Source of the DNA: JADJOY01 sp016713535 [NCBI: Deltaproteobacteria bacterium]
GTDB lineage: Bacteria; JADJOY01
Reading direction: 5' to 3'
Assembly (NCBI GenBank): GCA_016713535.1
Contig: JADJOY010000021.1
Location: forward strand, 62,001-126,000
Length of the DNA: 64,000 bases
Part shown: in pieces, positions 48,901-58,991 of the stretch
Numbering within the stretch: position 1 is the stretch's first letter
Layout: every line of letters starts with the position of its first letter
Position numbers and translations under genes: made by a program
Notes under the pieces: model-generated
Database searches by the model: none
The model's input: only the letters and a program-made list of their open reading frames with translations
What the model was told of the DNA's origin: nothing

Positions 48901-49878
48901 ATGGTGAAGCGTCCGTCTCTCGGGTTCGGACGTGCGCTCTGCGCGCTCTCGCTCGCCGCGGCGTGTAGTACCGCGAGCCGCGACGCTGCGTCCGTGACCG
49001 CCGAGCCCGCGCCCATCGCGGCGGCCCGGTATACGGTGGACCTCGGCCGCACCCCGCTCATGGGCCAAGGGCACGGGGTCCTGCTCATCGGCTACGACGT
49101 CGAGGCGATCGGACCGGACGAGACGGTGGAGTTCCTGCGCAAGTCGGTGGCTCTCCATCGAGAGCTGGGGGCGCCCGCCACGTACTTCTCGACGGGGCTC
49201 ACTCTCGAGACTGTGGCTGGCGAGTTCCGTGCCCTCGCCGCGGATCCACTGTTCGACGTGGAGACACACACGTACACGCACGAACGACTGAAGCCACTGT
49301 TCGAGGAGCGCCCCGAGGGCACGCGGTTCCTCGCGGCGTCGTCACCGGATGCCCTGGCGGCATCGGTCGCGAGGAGCATCGCCGCGTCGGCCGAGGTCCT
49401 CGGACAGCCGTCGATCGGGATGACTGCGCCGTTCGGCGCCTACCGTGGCCTGGTCGATCGCCCGGATCTGCTTGCGCTACTGGAGGCCGCGGGGGTCCGG
49501 TTCGTTCGAGCCTACAGTCGCAACGAGCGCGACTGGCAGCCGGTGCCCTTCGACGTCCAGCCGTTCTGGTACGCCCTGCAGGGACACCCGCGCATCCTCG
49601 AGATCCCGGTCCAGGGATGGCAGGACGTACTCTGGCGTGAGACGCACGGCTGGGACGATCTCGCTGGCTATCGAGATCTGCTCGACGACGCGCTGGACAC
49701 GGTGGCAGCGCGCAACCTGGTGTGGAGCTACTGCGCCCACGACTGGGGAAGCTTGCGCGGCGATCCGGACCTCTCCTTGATCCGGCACCTGCTCGTGGAG
49801 GCCCGCCGCCGTGGCATCGTCCTGGCCACGCACCGTGGTTTCTACGAGGCCGCGCTCGCTTCGTCGCCCCCGGCTTGA
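48901..49878 (+). CDS. Polysaccharide deacetylase (NodB-like) lipoprotein
   Basis: A 325-residue exported protein with a possible lipobox ending at Cys22 (SLAAAC). The NodB metal site is present as GYDVEA (Asp66) and ETHTYTHERL (His123, His127). TYFSTGLTLETVAGEF and TAPFGAYRGLVDRPDLLALLEAAGVRFV (in part) match the family. It would remove N- or O-acetyl groups from a cell-envelope or exported polysaccharide. It lies at the end of a rightward operon after the membrane protein, converging on dctP. Confidence 0.85.
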   Translation: MVKRPSLGFGRALCALSLAAACSTASRDAASVTAEPAPIAAARYTVDLGRTPLMGQGHGVLLIGYDVEAIGPDETVEFLRKSVALHRELGAPATYFSTGLTLETVAGEFRALAADPLFDVETHTYTHERLKPLFEERPEGTRFLAASSPDALAASVARSIAASAEVLGQPSIGMTAPFGAYRGLVDRPDLLALLEAAGVRFVRAYSRNERDWQPVPFDVQPFWYALQGHPRILEIPVQGWQDVLWRETHGWDDLAGYRDLLDDALDTVAARNLVWSYCAHDWGSLRGDPDLSLIRHLLVEARRRGIVLATHRGFYEAALASSPPA

Positions 49879-49913
49879 GCGCAGTCCCGCGGTGGTGGCA
49901 GCCGGGAGCGAAA

Positions 49914-49945
49914 CGCGCGGGTGGGAGCGCCGTCCCACCCGCGCG
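49914..49945. terminator. Hairpin between convergent deacetylase and DctP genes
   Basis: CGCGCGGGTGGGA (49914-49926) pairs perfectly with 49933-49945 around a 6-base loop. It lies midway in the 97-base gap between the two stops. Confidence 0.7.
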
Positions 49946-49975
49946 ATCGGGGTCTGCCGCTTCAGCCGGCGCTGC

Positions 49976-51028
49976 TCACTTGGCGGCGGTCTTGTCGGCC
50001 TCGGCGCGCAGCGCGCGGACCTTCTCGAGCAGGTCCTTGCTGTACAGGTTTCCGGCCTGCGCCTCGGTCACACGATTCGAGATGTCCTTGAACTGCTTCC
50101 AGAACTCATCGCTGGGCTTCGGCAGCTCCTGCACGCCGGCCTTGGCGATCTCGGCCTTCGATTCCTCGTTCACCTTGCGCAGCGACTGGGTGATGATTTT
50201 CGCCTGCTCGGCCATCGTCTTCGACAGGTTGGCCTGGAGGTCCGGCGCCAGGGCATCGAACGCCTTCTTCGACATCACGACGCCACCGGTCGCGTGCACG
50301 AACGGCACGGACTGCACGAACTTCACCTTGGTGAACCACTGCAGGCCGATCATGCCGGACGGCGGGCCGTACACGGTGTCGATCAGTCCGGTCTGCAACG
50401 ACTGAAGCACGTCGGGGATGCCGAGCGGCACGGCTTGCATCTTCGCTTCGCCCACGAAGGCCGCCGTCAGGGGATCACCTTCGGCAGCCCAGATCTTGGC
50501 CTTCTGCAGTCCCTCGAGGTTCTCGATCTTGAGGTTCGAGTACATGAAGACGAAGCCGGTCTCGGTGAACCCGAGGAACTCGAATCCCTTCTCCCGGAAG
50601 GCCGTCTGGAAGTGGGAGAAGATGTTCTCGTAGACGTGATCGACCTCCGCGTAGCTGGAGAAGAAAAACGGCAGATCCAGGACGTGGATCGAGGGCAGGA
50701 TCTCCGCGAGCCCCAGACCGGTCAGGTGCGCGGCCTGCAGCTGGCCGATCTTGAGCTTCTTGACGATGTCCTTCTCGTCGCCGGAGACGCCCAGGTAGAG
50801 CTTCAGCTCGACCTTCTCGCCGCTCGCTTTCTTGATCGCGTCCGCGGCGCTCTTGAGCTCGGTGGTGCCGGGAGCGCCGTCGGGGAGGATCGTCGCGAGC
50901 TTGATCGTCTGCTTGGCGGCGGCGTCCTGCGCACGGGCCGTGGGGCCGACGGCGCACAGTCCGATCGCGACCGCGGCGATCGCGACGGCTCGGCCGACGA
51001 AGCATGGCGGGTTCGTGGCTACGTTCAT
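49976..51028 (-). CDS. TRAP-transporter substrate-binding protein, DctP family
   Basis: A 350-residue periplasmic solute-binding protein. Signal peptide to about 33 (AVAIAAVAIGLC, TARAQ). The mature protein starts TIKLATILPDGAPGTTELK, and the DctP core includes GLIDTVYGPPSGMIGLQW and VHATGGVVMSKKAFD. AGAGAGG-type ribosome site (GAGAGAGG) precedes ATG. TRAP systems usually add DctQ and DctM membrane subunits; neither is in the window, so the protein is an orphan or works with distant partners. It follows GH4 at a 136-base gap and may not be in the same transcript. C4-dicarboxylates or sugar acids are usual ligands. Confidence 0.87.
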   Translation of the reverse strand: MNVATNPPCFVGRAVAIAAVAIGLCAVGPTARAQDAAAKQTIKLATILPDGAPGTTELKSAADAIKKASGEKVELKLYLGVSGDEKDIVKKLKIGQLQAAHLTGLGLAEILPSIHVLDLPFFFSSYAEVDHVYENIFSHFQTAFREKGFEFLGFTETGFVFMYSNLKIENLEGLQKAKIWAAEGDPLTAAFVGEAKMQAVPLGIPDVLQSLQTGLIDTVYGPPSGMIGLQWFTKVKFVQSVPFVHATGGVVMSKKAFDALAPDLQANLSKTMAEQAKIITQSLRKVNEESKAEIAKAGVQELPKPSDEFWKQFKDISNRVTEAQAGNLYSKDLLEKVRALRAEADKTAAK

Positions 51029-51164
51029 GATTCCTCTCTCTGGACGGATTTCCGGTTGAGGTTGGGTTTCCCGAGGTGAAACCGATGCAGCATCCCGCAG
51101 GCTATCGAAAAGGAGCAGCGGGCGCCACCGAAATCGGACCGCGGCGCAGCACAGAGCGCCCCGG

Positions 51165-52427
51165 TCACGCGAGCTCGATGCAGTCCTTCGCGATGATCCG
51201 GTCGAGAAGCGCTTCGACCCGGTCCGCGTCCGGGCCGAGGGGGTGCACCAGCATCGCCGCGATCGCGGCGTCGCGGCTCCTCTCGACCGACGCCTGGATC
51301 GTCAGCTGCTCGTAGCTCTTGACCGCCTGGAGTAGCCCGAGCTGGGCGGGCGATAGAGGCGTGGTGGGGCGGGGGATGACACGGGTGCGCCCGATCCGCG
51401 ACGGAATCTCCACCACGGCCTTCGGCTCCACGTTCGGGATCGCTCCTTCGTTGCGGACGTTCACGACCTGCTCGTTGCCGAGGTCCAAGGCGATGGCCTC
51501 CACGAGCTCGACCGCGACCACCGAGTAGTAGGCCCCGCCACGTTCGGAGAGGGCGTCCGGTTTTTCGTGACGCGACGAATCGCGATAGATCGCCAGCAGG
51601 CGTTCCTCGATCTCCATCACCTCCTGAGCCCGGGAGCGGGGTGCCGCCTTGAGCCCCGCGAGCATCGCCTGGCGATGGTAGAAAAACCGCAGGTAGTAGA
51701 GCGGGAACCCGCCCACCGCGCGCACCAGATGCGGCGGGTCGATGAGGTCCGGCAGGTTCGCGGGAGTTCCGCCGGCCAAGGCGTCGAGGACCGCCGAGGT
51801 CACATCGCGGCCCTCGACCGTGACGCGCCTCAACCACGAGAGATGGTTGAGGCCGACGTAGTCGAGGTCGATCTGCCTGGGTTCGACCGCCAGGTGCGTG
51901 GCGAGCGCCATCTTGGCGTCCATGGGTACGTTGCACAGCCCGATGGCCTTGGGGTGCCCGTGGTCCAGGATTGCCTCGGTCACGAGGCCGCTCGGGTTGG
52001 TGAAGTTGAGCAACCACGCGTTTGGGCAGACGCGCTCCATCGCACGGCACAGATCGAGCGTGACGGGAATGGTGCGAAGCGCCTTCGCGAAGCCACCCAT
52101 CCCGGTGGTTTCCTGACCGATCAGGTCGAACTCCAGACACAGCTGGATGTCCGCGTGACGAGCCTGCTGTCCCCCGACCCGAACCTGGTTGATCACGAAG
52201 TCGGCGCCGTCGAGCGCGTCGCCGCGATCGAGCGTGGAGCGGACCAGCGCGGGTGCGCCTCGATGCGCGGCCATCCGCTCGCAGAACCCGCTGACCGCCT
52301 CGAGCCGCGAGGCATCGATGTCGTGGAGCACGACGGCCCCGAGGCCGAGCGCCACGCGGCGCTCGATCAACCCGTCGAGCAACTCGGGCGTGTAGGTCGA
52401 TCCACCACCGATGACCGCGATCTTCAC
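51165..52427 (-). CDS. Family 4 glycoside hydrolase (6-phospho-beta-glucosidase type)
   Basis: A 420-residue NAD- and Mn-dependent GH4 enzyme. Rossmann loop GGGSTYTPELLDGL (7-20), metal/NAD residues Cys165 (GLCNVPMD) and His195 (GLNHLSW), and the N-terminal MKIAVIGGG are diagnostic. GH4 enzymes hydrolyse alpha- or beta-glycosides, often 6-phosphorylated, through a 3-keto intermediate. The -Cys-Asn-Val/Ile-Pro- element is that of the 6-phospho-beta-glucosidase group. Its ATG overlaps the kinase stop. Because a kinase and a dehydrogenase are next to it, the substrate may be phosphorylated or amino-sugar disaccharide. Confidence 0.92.
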   Translation of the reverse strand: MKIAVIGGGSTYTPELLDGLIERRVALGLGAVVLHDIDASRLEAVSGFCERMAAHRGAPALVRSTLDRGDALDGADFVINQVRVGGQQARHADIQLCLEFDLIGQETTGMGGFAKALRTIPVTLDLCRAMERVCPNAWLLNFTNPSGLVTEAILDHGHPKAIGLCNVPMDAKMALATHLAVEPRQIDLDYVGLNHLSWLRRVTVEGRDVTSAVLDALAGGTPANLPDLIDPPHLVRAVGGFPLYYLRFFYHRQAMLAGLKAAPRSRAQEVMEIEERLLAIYRDSSRHEKPDALSERGGAYYSVVAVELVEAIALDLGNEQVVNVRNEGAIPNVEPKAVVEIPSRIGRTRVIPRPTTPLSPAQLGLLQAVKSYEQLTIQASVERSRDAAIAAMLVHPLGPDADRVEALLDRIIAKDCIELA

Positions 52428-53438
52428 GCTTCCTCCGCTGCGGGGGGGACGTAGGTTCGAGCCAGGCGGCCGCGGATCACGTCGTCGACGAACCCGCCGT
52501 GGTAGCGATCGAGCGCGTAGAGGACGCCGCCGAGCACCGGCTCCACGTCGAGCAGTCTGAGCTCGACGCCGATGTAACGCGGATCCAGCGCCTCCCGGAG
52601 CGCGTCATACATGATCTGGCACCTCGCGCGTTGCCACAGGCTGCCGCCGAGGACGATCGGCACCGCCTCATCCGGGGCGAAGAGCCGCGCCAGGATGACG
52701 TTCGCGCACCGCGCGGCCTCGCGTCCGGCCTCGGCGATCAAGCGGCCAGCGACGGCATCGCCAGCGGCGGCGGACTCGAACACCAGCGGCGCCAGGCGAG
52801 CGGGATCGAAGATCTCGCGTGCTCCGACGAAGTAGAACTCGATCACGTCCTCGAGATGCTCGATCCCGAGCTGCTCGAGGATTCGATCGTGGAGGGCGGT
52901 GGGTTCGCCGCGTCCATCCTGGCCACGCATCGCGGCAGCGATGGCCTGTTCGCCGAGGTCCAGCGCGCCGCCCGAGTCACCCAGGATCCTCGACAGGCCG
53001 CCCACCTTGTGAAGGATCCCGTGGCGGTTCACTCCGATCTGGTTGGCACCCGTGCCCGCCACGAGCCCGATGCCGACGCCGTCGGCCGTACCGGCGCGCA
53101 GAGCGATGGTGGTGTCGTTGGAAGCGTGAACTCTGCGACCGGGCTCACTCTCGGATGAAGCGGCGGCACGTATCGAAGTCGGCGGGGCGATCCGCGCCGC
53201 ACAGCCCGTATCCCGCCGCAACGATCGACGTGGGCTTCGCGTCCGCGCGCTCGAGCGCTCGCGCGATCGCGAGACGGATGGCCTCGGCGGCGCAGTCCTC
53301 ACCGACGACCTGGAAGTTCGAACCTCCCGCCCGGCCCGTACCCAAGACGTGACCGGATCGGTCTGCGACGCACGCGACGGTCTTGCTGCCCCCGCCGTCG
53401 ACCCCCAGGAGGAGCTCCGTGGCACCGGTCTGCGCCAT
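52424..53438 (-). CDS. BadF/BadG-type sugar kinase (N-acetylglucosamine kinase-like), frameshifted
   Basis: Actin-fold kinase of the BcrAD_BadF family. ATG 53438-53436 gives LLLGVDGGGSKTVACVADR, the ATP-binding phosphate-1 motif. The second half carries SNDTTIALRAGTADGVG, VAGTGANQIG and GGLSRILGDSGGALDLG (phosphate-2 region). The frames join near 53145 (RFIRE / EPGRRVHASN); the span is one base too long or two short. About 337 residues. Relatives phosphorylate N-acetylglucosamine or similar sugars; its neighbours, a GH4 glycosidase and a dehydrogenase, fit catabolism of a glycan-derived sugar. Confidence 0.82.
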
Positions 53439-53458
53439 CCCGTTCAGCACCCGCTCGC

Positions 53459-54562
53459 TCAACGCTTGCGCGAGGCCAGCCAGAGGTCCACCGGGAACTC
53501 GGTGCCCGGTGGTGGCACGTACGGCAGCTGGACGCGACGTCCCTCCGCGGCCGATGCGTAGGCCGCGAGCATGATCTCGAGGACGGCCAGGCCATCCTCG
53601 CCCGATTCCATCGGTGTCTCGCCCGTGCGCATGCAATCGACGAAGTGCTGCATCTCTTGCGGATAGCCGTTCTGCCAGAGCTCCTCGTACATCGGGAAGC
53701 TCCAGCCACGGCGCTCGTCGGAGCCGTCGTCGTAGCCCTTCTCACTGAACACCGAGATTCCACTGCCGAGGGTGAGGTCGGTCTTGAGAACCCCGGCGGT
53801 GCCGTAGATCTCCACGATCGAGCTCATGCCCCCCTTGAGGGCCCACGAGCTCTCGATCACGGCGGTCTTGCCACCCTCGATCTCGAGGATCGCGATCACG
53901 TGGTCTTCGAGATCGGTGATCGCGCCGTGGAGGTAGGTGGCCATGTGGGCGGTGACGCTCACGATGCGCGGCTTGCCGAGGAGCCAGCGGCAGTACTCGA
54001 TGGCGTGGCAGCCCATGTCCATCACGATGCCGCCGCCAGCCTGGTCGCGCTGGAAGAACCACGGCGAGTAGGGCCCAGCGTGCTTCTCCGACTGACGCAC
54101 CATGTACACGTCCCCGAACGCGCCTTGGTCCATGAGCTGTTTGGCGCGCACGAACTTGGGGACGAAGCAGAGCTCCTCGGCGTACCCGAGCACGACTCCC
54201 GCGTCGCGGCAGGCCGCGATGCAGCGCCGCCCTTCGTCGAGATCGAGGGTCAGCGGCTTCTCGCACACCACGTGTTTGCCGGCCGCGGCGGCCGCGAGGA
54301 TCACCTGCCCGTGGAGGTAGTTCGGCGTGTTCACGCACACCGCGTCCACGTCGGAGGACTCCACGACCTCCCTCCAGTCGGTGCCGAAGGCGGGGATGTC
54401 GTTGCGTTCGGCGAAGGCGCGCGCTCGCTCCGCGCTCCGTGACCACGAGCGCGTCACGGTGGTGCCGGAGACTCGCCGCAAGGAGTCGACGTGAGTCTGC
54501 GAGATGTAGCCGGAACCCACGATTCCGAAGCGGATCGGACGGTCGGCCGCGATGGTCTTCAT
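53459..54562 (-). CDS. Gfo/Idh/MocA family NAD(P)-dependent oxidoreductase
   Basis: A 367-residue dehydrogenase of sugars, inositols or related polyols. Rossmann motif FGIVGSGYISQTHVDSLRR (about 10-28), the catalytic EKPLTLDLDEGRRC (about 92-105), and GGGIVMDMGCHAIEYCRWLLG (about 170-190) with the conserved MGCHAI motif. GGAGG precedes ATG 54562. Its start overlaps the end of the upstream coiled-coil glycosyltransferase gene, so the two are coupled. It leads a group with the sugar kinase and GH4 enzyme. Confidence 0.92.
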   Translation of the reverse strand: MKTIAADRPIRFGIVGSGYISQTHVDSLRRVSGTTVTRSWSRSAERARAFAERNDIPAFGTDWREVVESSDVDAVCVNTPNYLHGQVILAAAAAGKHVVCEKPLTLDLDEGRRCIAACRDAGVVLGYAEELCFVPKFVRAKQLMDQGAFGDVYMVRQSEKHAGPYSPWFFQRDQAGGGIVMDMGCHAIEYCRWLLGKPRIVSVTAHMATYLHGAITDLEDHVIAILEIEGGKTAVIESSWALKGGMSSIVEIYGTAGVLKTDLTLGSGISVFSEKGYDDGSDERRGWSFPMYEELWQNGYPQEMQHFVDCMRTGETPMESGEDGLAVLEIMLAAYASAAEGRRVQLPYVPPPGTEFPVDLWLASRKR

Positions 54563-57500
54563 GGTGTCGGGTCCTCCTCGCGATCGTGCGGTCGGGATGG
54601 CTGGTCTCGGAGGGTAGGAGGACGTGTGCCCCGCGCGAGACGACGGATCCACCAGCCCAGGATGGGTGTGCCGCGCCAGTGCGCGAGTTCTCCTCGGCGC
54701 TCTTCCGGGCTCGCTCGGCGTCGGCGAGTCGACTCGTGAGGGTGTCGATCACGGTCTCGGTGGCGTGGATGGAGGCGTTGCGCGACTCGACCTCCGCCCG
54801 GAAGAATGCCACGTCGCGCTCACGCGTTTCGGCCTCGTGACGGAGCCGTTCGAGCTCGCCGCTCGAGCGTGCCTGTTGCTCGTGAGCCTCGATCCGCGTT
54901 CGTTCGAGCTCGGAGGCGAGCCGCGACGCGTCGGCCCGGATCGCCGCGAGCGAAGCCTCGGCCTCCGCGAGCGTCTGCTGGACCTGGCGGGTCGCATGCT
55001 CGGCGGCGCCGCGGACTTCGCGCTCGTGGGCGATCGACAGCTTCAGAGCCGCGAGCTCCGACGCGGCGCATTCGGAGTCGCCGCGCGCAGCGACCGCGGC
55101 CTCGTGCGCGTCCCGCCGCACGGCGTCGAGCCGCTCCCGCGCCTCGCCCAGCTCGCGCAGGGCGCGGTCCCGCTCGCGCTCGACGTCGGCGACGCCGTCC
55201 TTGAGCTTGCGGATCTCGTCGTCGCGGACCGCGCCGCGCGATCGCTCGTGGTCCCGCTCGCGTGAGACGGCTTCGAGCTCGGCGTGCTTGCGGGCAAGCT
55301 CGGCGGTTCATGTCTCGATGTCGCCACGGAGCGCCGCAACCTGCCTCGCGAGGTCCTCGACCTCGCCGCCCCGCGCGTCTAGACGCTGCTCGAGCTGGTG
55401 CGCGCGGGTCTCCAGCGCGTCTCGGACCCGGCCGACGGCCTGGAGGTCCTGCGCCAAGCGATCGCGCTCCCGCTCCGCCTCGAGGGTCGCGCCCTTGGCG
55501 CGCGAAGCCTCGAGCTCGCGAGCCGCGAGCTGTTCACGGGCGTGCTCGAGGCGGCGGTCGGTCTCCGCGAGCTTCGCTTCGCCTCGCTCGAGTGCCGACG
55601 CGAGCTGCCGGCGCTCTTCTTCCGCGCGAGCGTTGGCGAGCTGGGCAGCCTCGGCGAGGTGGTCGCGATCTCTCTCGGCCTCCGCGAGGGTCGAGCGGAG
55701 GTGCGCGGCGTCGCCGTCCCGCTGCACGAGCTGCTCGCGAGCGTGCTCGAGGCGTCGGTCCGCGTCGGCGGTCCGGGTCTCGAGCCGTTCGAGCGCAGCC
55801 GCAAGCTGGTCGCGCTCTCGGCTGGCCGACTGGGCCGCATCCGCGAGTCGGTCGCGTTCCCGTTCGATCTCCCCGGCGGTACCCTTGATCCTCACCACCT
55901 CGGCGTCGCGCTGGGCGAGGGCCTCGCGCAGCTCCTCGGCGCGGCGCTCGAGCTCGTGAATACGGGCTTCGCCGCGAGCCAGCTCCGCGGCGAGACGTTT
56001 CCGCTCGTCGTCGGCGCGCGAGAGCGCCTCGTCCCGAGCGCGAACGGCGTCGAGCGCGCGGTCCCGCTCGGCGGCACGGTGCTCGACCAGCGCACGCACA
56101 CCCCGCAGCTCGTCCACGCCTTGGTCCTGGGCGGCCCGGAGGTCCCGCGCTTCGTCGGTCGCCCGCCGCAACGACGCGGCGAGGTCTTCCACGCGGGCAC
56201 GCAGGAGGTCCCGGTCGGTGCGCAGCGCCTCGGCTTCGCGTCCGAGACGATCCCGGTCCGACTCGAGCTGGGCTGCGTGCGCGAGTTCGTCGCGCCCACG
56301 GGAGGCGGCCTGGTCTTTGATCGACGCGAGATCACGGGTGCGCGCCTCGAGCTCGGCTCGGAGCAGGTTCACCTCGGTGGTGCGATCGGCCTCCAGGCGA
56401 TGGAGCGAAGCCAGCTCGGCGTCGAGCTCTTCGGCGCGTCGGACGGCGTGACGGCTGCGTTCGATCTCCCGGAGCCGATCCTCGCGGGCGCGGAACGCCT
56501 CACCGGCGACCTGCACCAGCGTTCCGAGAACGGAGCCGCCTCGGACGGCCCGAGCCGGCGCTCGCAGATAGCGGTCGAGCGGCTCGATCGTGCGGTCCCA
56601 GTTGTAGTGTTCATCGACGAGCCGCCGCGCGTTCTGGCCCCGCCTCGCCACCTCGGCCGGGTCGCGGAGGATGCCGGTCAACGTCTCCTCGAGCTCGTCC
56701 GGGCGGGCGACGTCCACGCACCAGCCAGCCTCCGCGCCCTCGATCGCATCGGCGATCTCGGCAAAGCGGTTGGTGATGACCGGCAGGCTCGCGGCGAGGT
56801 AGTCGATGACCCGGAAGGAGAACGAGAGCTCGCGCTCGGCGTTGGGCTCCATCACGTCGAACGCGAGTTGCGCGCGAGCGTACCGCTCGAAGAGCTGTTC
56901 GTAGGGAACGAGACCCTGGAACGTGAGTCGCGCGTGTGGGCCGACGCGCTCGCGTGGGTCGCGGTACGGAACCGGTGCCTCCGTGGCGAGAGGGTAGGTG
57001 CCGCCGTAGAGCTGGACGTGGCCCCGTCCCTCGCGATCGAGCGTCGCGAGCAGCCGCTCGAGGGGGCGCTCGGACTCTCGCCACGGCCAGAACACGCCGC
57101 CGGTGACGATGAGTGGATCGGCGACCGGCTTGCGCTGGAACCGGACCGGCGCGCGTGGGTTGGCCGAGATCGGGACGACGTGTACGGGCAGGGTCTTGCA
57201 GTCGAAGCCCGCGAGCATCAACCACGGCAGCGCGAACCAGCGTTGCCGCTGCGACGCGACCAGGAACGCGTCGGCACGCCGCAACTGGTCCACGAACCGA
57301 GCTCCCTCGCGATCGAGCGACGCCTGCTCGAACTGAGCCTCCACCAGGCGCGGGCCGTAGAGGTCGGCAACGACCGGGATCGGGCAGGGGTCGGGAAGGC
57401 ACTCCAGCAGATCCCAGTGGCAGACCACGACCGCTTCGGCGCCCGAGGCGGCGACCAGCTCCGGGATCGTGCTGGCGTCGTCGTAGCGGAGGATCTCACG

Positions 57501-57671
57501 CGGGACCGCCGGTCCCGCATCCGGCGGCACGTCCACGGATCGGGTGAGGAGTCGGACCCGATGCCCTCGAGCCTCGAGCCCCGAGGCGAGCCCGTGGGCT
57601 CGCAACCCGTTGCCGGTGACAGGGTGCCCTGCGACCGGTGGCATCCCCTGGAGCAGGATCAGGACGTCCAT
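54559..57671 (-). CDS. Glycosyltransferase with a giant coiled-coil tail; in-frame TGA and a frameshift
   Basis: About 1,037 residues. Residues 1-385 are a GT-B/GT4-like domain (MDVLILLQGMPPVAGHPVTG, VTGGVFWPWRESERPLERLL, NAERELSFSFRVIDYLAASL). From about 395 nearly all the rest is heptad-rich coiled coil (RDRLGREAEALRTDRDLLRA, ERDRLADAAQSASRERDQLA). TGA at 55310-55308 (codon 788) interrupts it, but the coil continues in the same frame (TAELARKHAELEAVSRERD). Near 54700 one missing base is needed to reach the natural end HWRGTPILGWWIRRLA, whose stop overlaps the next start (ATGA). Cys-free. Coiled-coil glycosyltransferases can measure polymer length; that role is inferred. Confidence 0.8.
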
Positions 57672-57853
57672 CAGGAGAGACGATCGTGCGTCCGACGGTT
57701 GCGAGTGGGAGTGCCCCGCGGGCGGCCCAGGATCGTAGCAGGCGGGGTCTGGGGGCACCACCTCGGTCGCGTCGCTTTGTTCGCGACGAGGGCGCGGCGG
57801 TAGACTTCCAGTCCCCTCTCCGTTCGCCGCGCTCGAAGCCCGATCCATCGCCG

Positions 57854-58959
57854 ATGCACGACGAACGACTCGCGCGTCTCGCCGAGTGGGCCGCCGGACG
57901 ACCCCGGGGGCCGCACACGCTCGAGCTCGGGCTGACGATGGCCTGCAACGCGGATTGCGCGTTCTGCTGGCGCCAGCACCCGGACACGAAGCTGGTGGGT
58001 GGCACGCTGACGGCCGCGCGCTGGCGCGGGATCCTCGACGAAGCCCGCGAGATGGATGTCCGCTACGTGCGGGTCATCGGAGAGGGGGAGCCCTTGCTGC
58101 CCGACGCGCCCGAGGTACTGCGGCACGTGAAGCGACTCGGCCTTCGAGCGTTCCTGTGCAGCAACGGCACGCTCTTCACCCGTGAGCTGGTGCAGGACCT
58201 CGTCGGCTTCGGCTGGGATTGGGTGAGTCTCAGTGTCGAAGGGCCCGACGCCGCGACCCACGATGCATTGGTCCGGAAGTCGGGCGCGTTCGAACGGATC
58301 GTGTGGGCCGCGAAGCGCTTCGCGCACGTCAAGCGCGCGCTCGGCAGCGACCGCCCCGGACTCAACTTCGGGATGGCGCTCACCACGCGCAACTGGCGGC
58401 GCGTCCCCGAGGTGCTGACGCTCGCGGCCGAGACCGGCGTGCATGCCGTGAACCTCGAGCCGATCACCGTGAACTCGCCGGAGAGCACTTCGCTCAAGCT
58501 GAGCGCCGAGCAGGCTCGCATCTTCGTCGAGGAGGTCGTACCTCGGGTGCTGGAGGAGGGTCGCCGCCTCGGCGTTCGGAGCAACGCTGGGAGCTGAGCG
58601 TGCGCTCGATCCTCTCCACGAATCACGTGCACCTCGCGTTGCTCGAGGCCGCGGACCGTGCGGGAGGCCTGCTCCGGGCACCCTGTTTCAACCCGTTCTG
58701 GTTCCTCCACCTGCGCGCCAACGGTCAAGTGGGCTCGTGTGGGTTCTGGCGTCCGATGCACGCCGAGAAGCTCGGCGACCGGAGTCTGGAGGCGGTCTGG
58801 TACGGAGACTACTACCGCCGCATGCGTGACCGGCTCCTCGAGGGTGCGCTCTTCGACGTCTGCAGCGACTGCAACCTGGGCTTCGTCGAGGACACGCTCG
58901 CGATCCGCGCCCTGCTCGCGGAGGAGCTCACGCGACGGGGCGCACCGGTCGACGCCTGA
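57854..58959 (+). CDS. Radical SAM protein with C-terminal Cys cluster (SPASM-like), frameshifted
   Basis: Cys31, Cys35 and Cys38 (CNADCAFCW) bind the radical SAM [4Fe-4S] cluster. GEGEPLL (about 77-83), SNGTLFTRELVQDL and LSVEGPDAATHDALV follow the fold. A frameshift near 58585 (one missing base) leads to CFNPFWFLHLRANGQVGSCGFW and VCSDCNLGF, the cysteine-rich tail that usually binds auxiliary clusters. Total about 368 residues. It starts at ATG 57854 and is divergent from the coiled-coil glycosyltransferase. Reaction unknown; SPASM enzymes include peptide and sugar-alcohol modifying types. Confidence 0.8.
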
Positions 58960-58991
58960 CGTCGCTCCGGCGGGCGGGGCAAGACCGTCGA

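Noticed and set aside
55398-57803. Long plus-strand open frame antisense to the coiled-coil glycosyltransferase
   Set aside because: It is a GC-rich shadow of the coiled-coil gene: no family motif, no ribosome site, and the minus-strand reading has clear GT4 and heptad structure.
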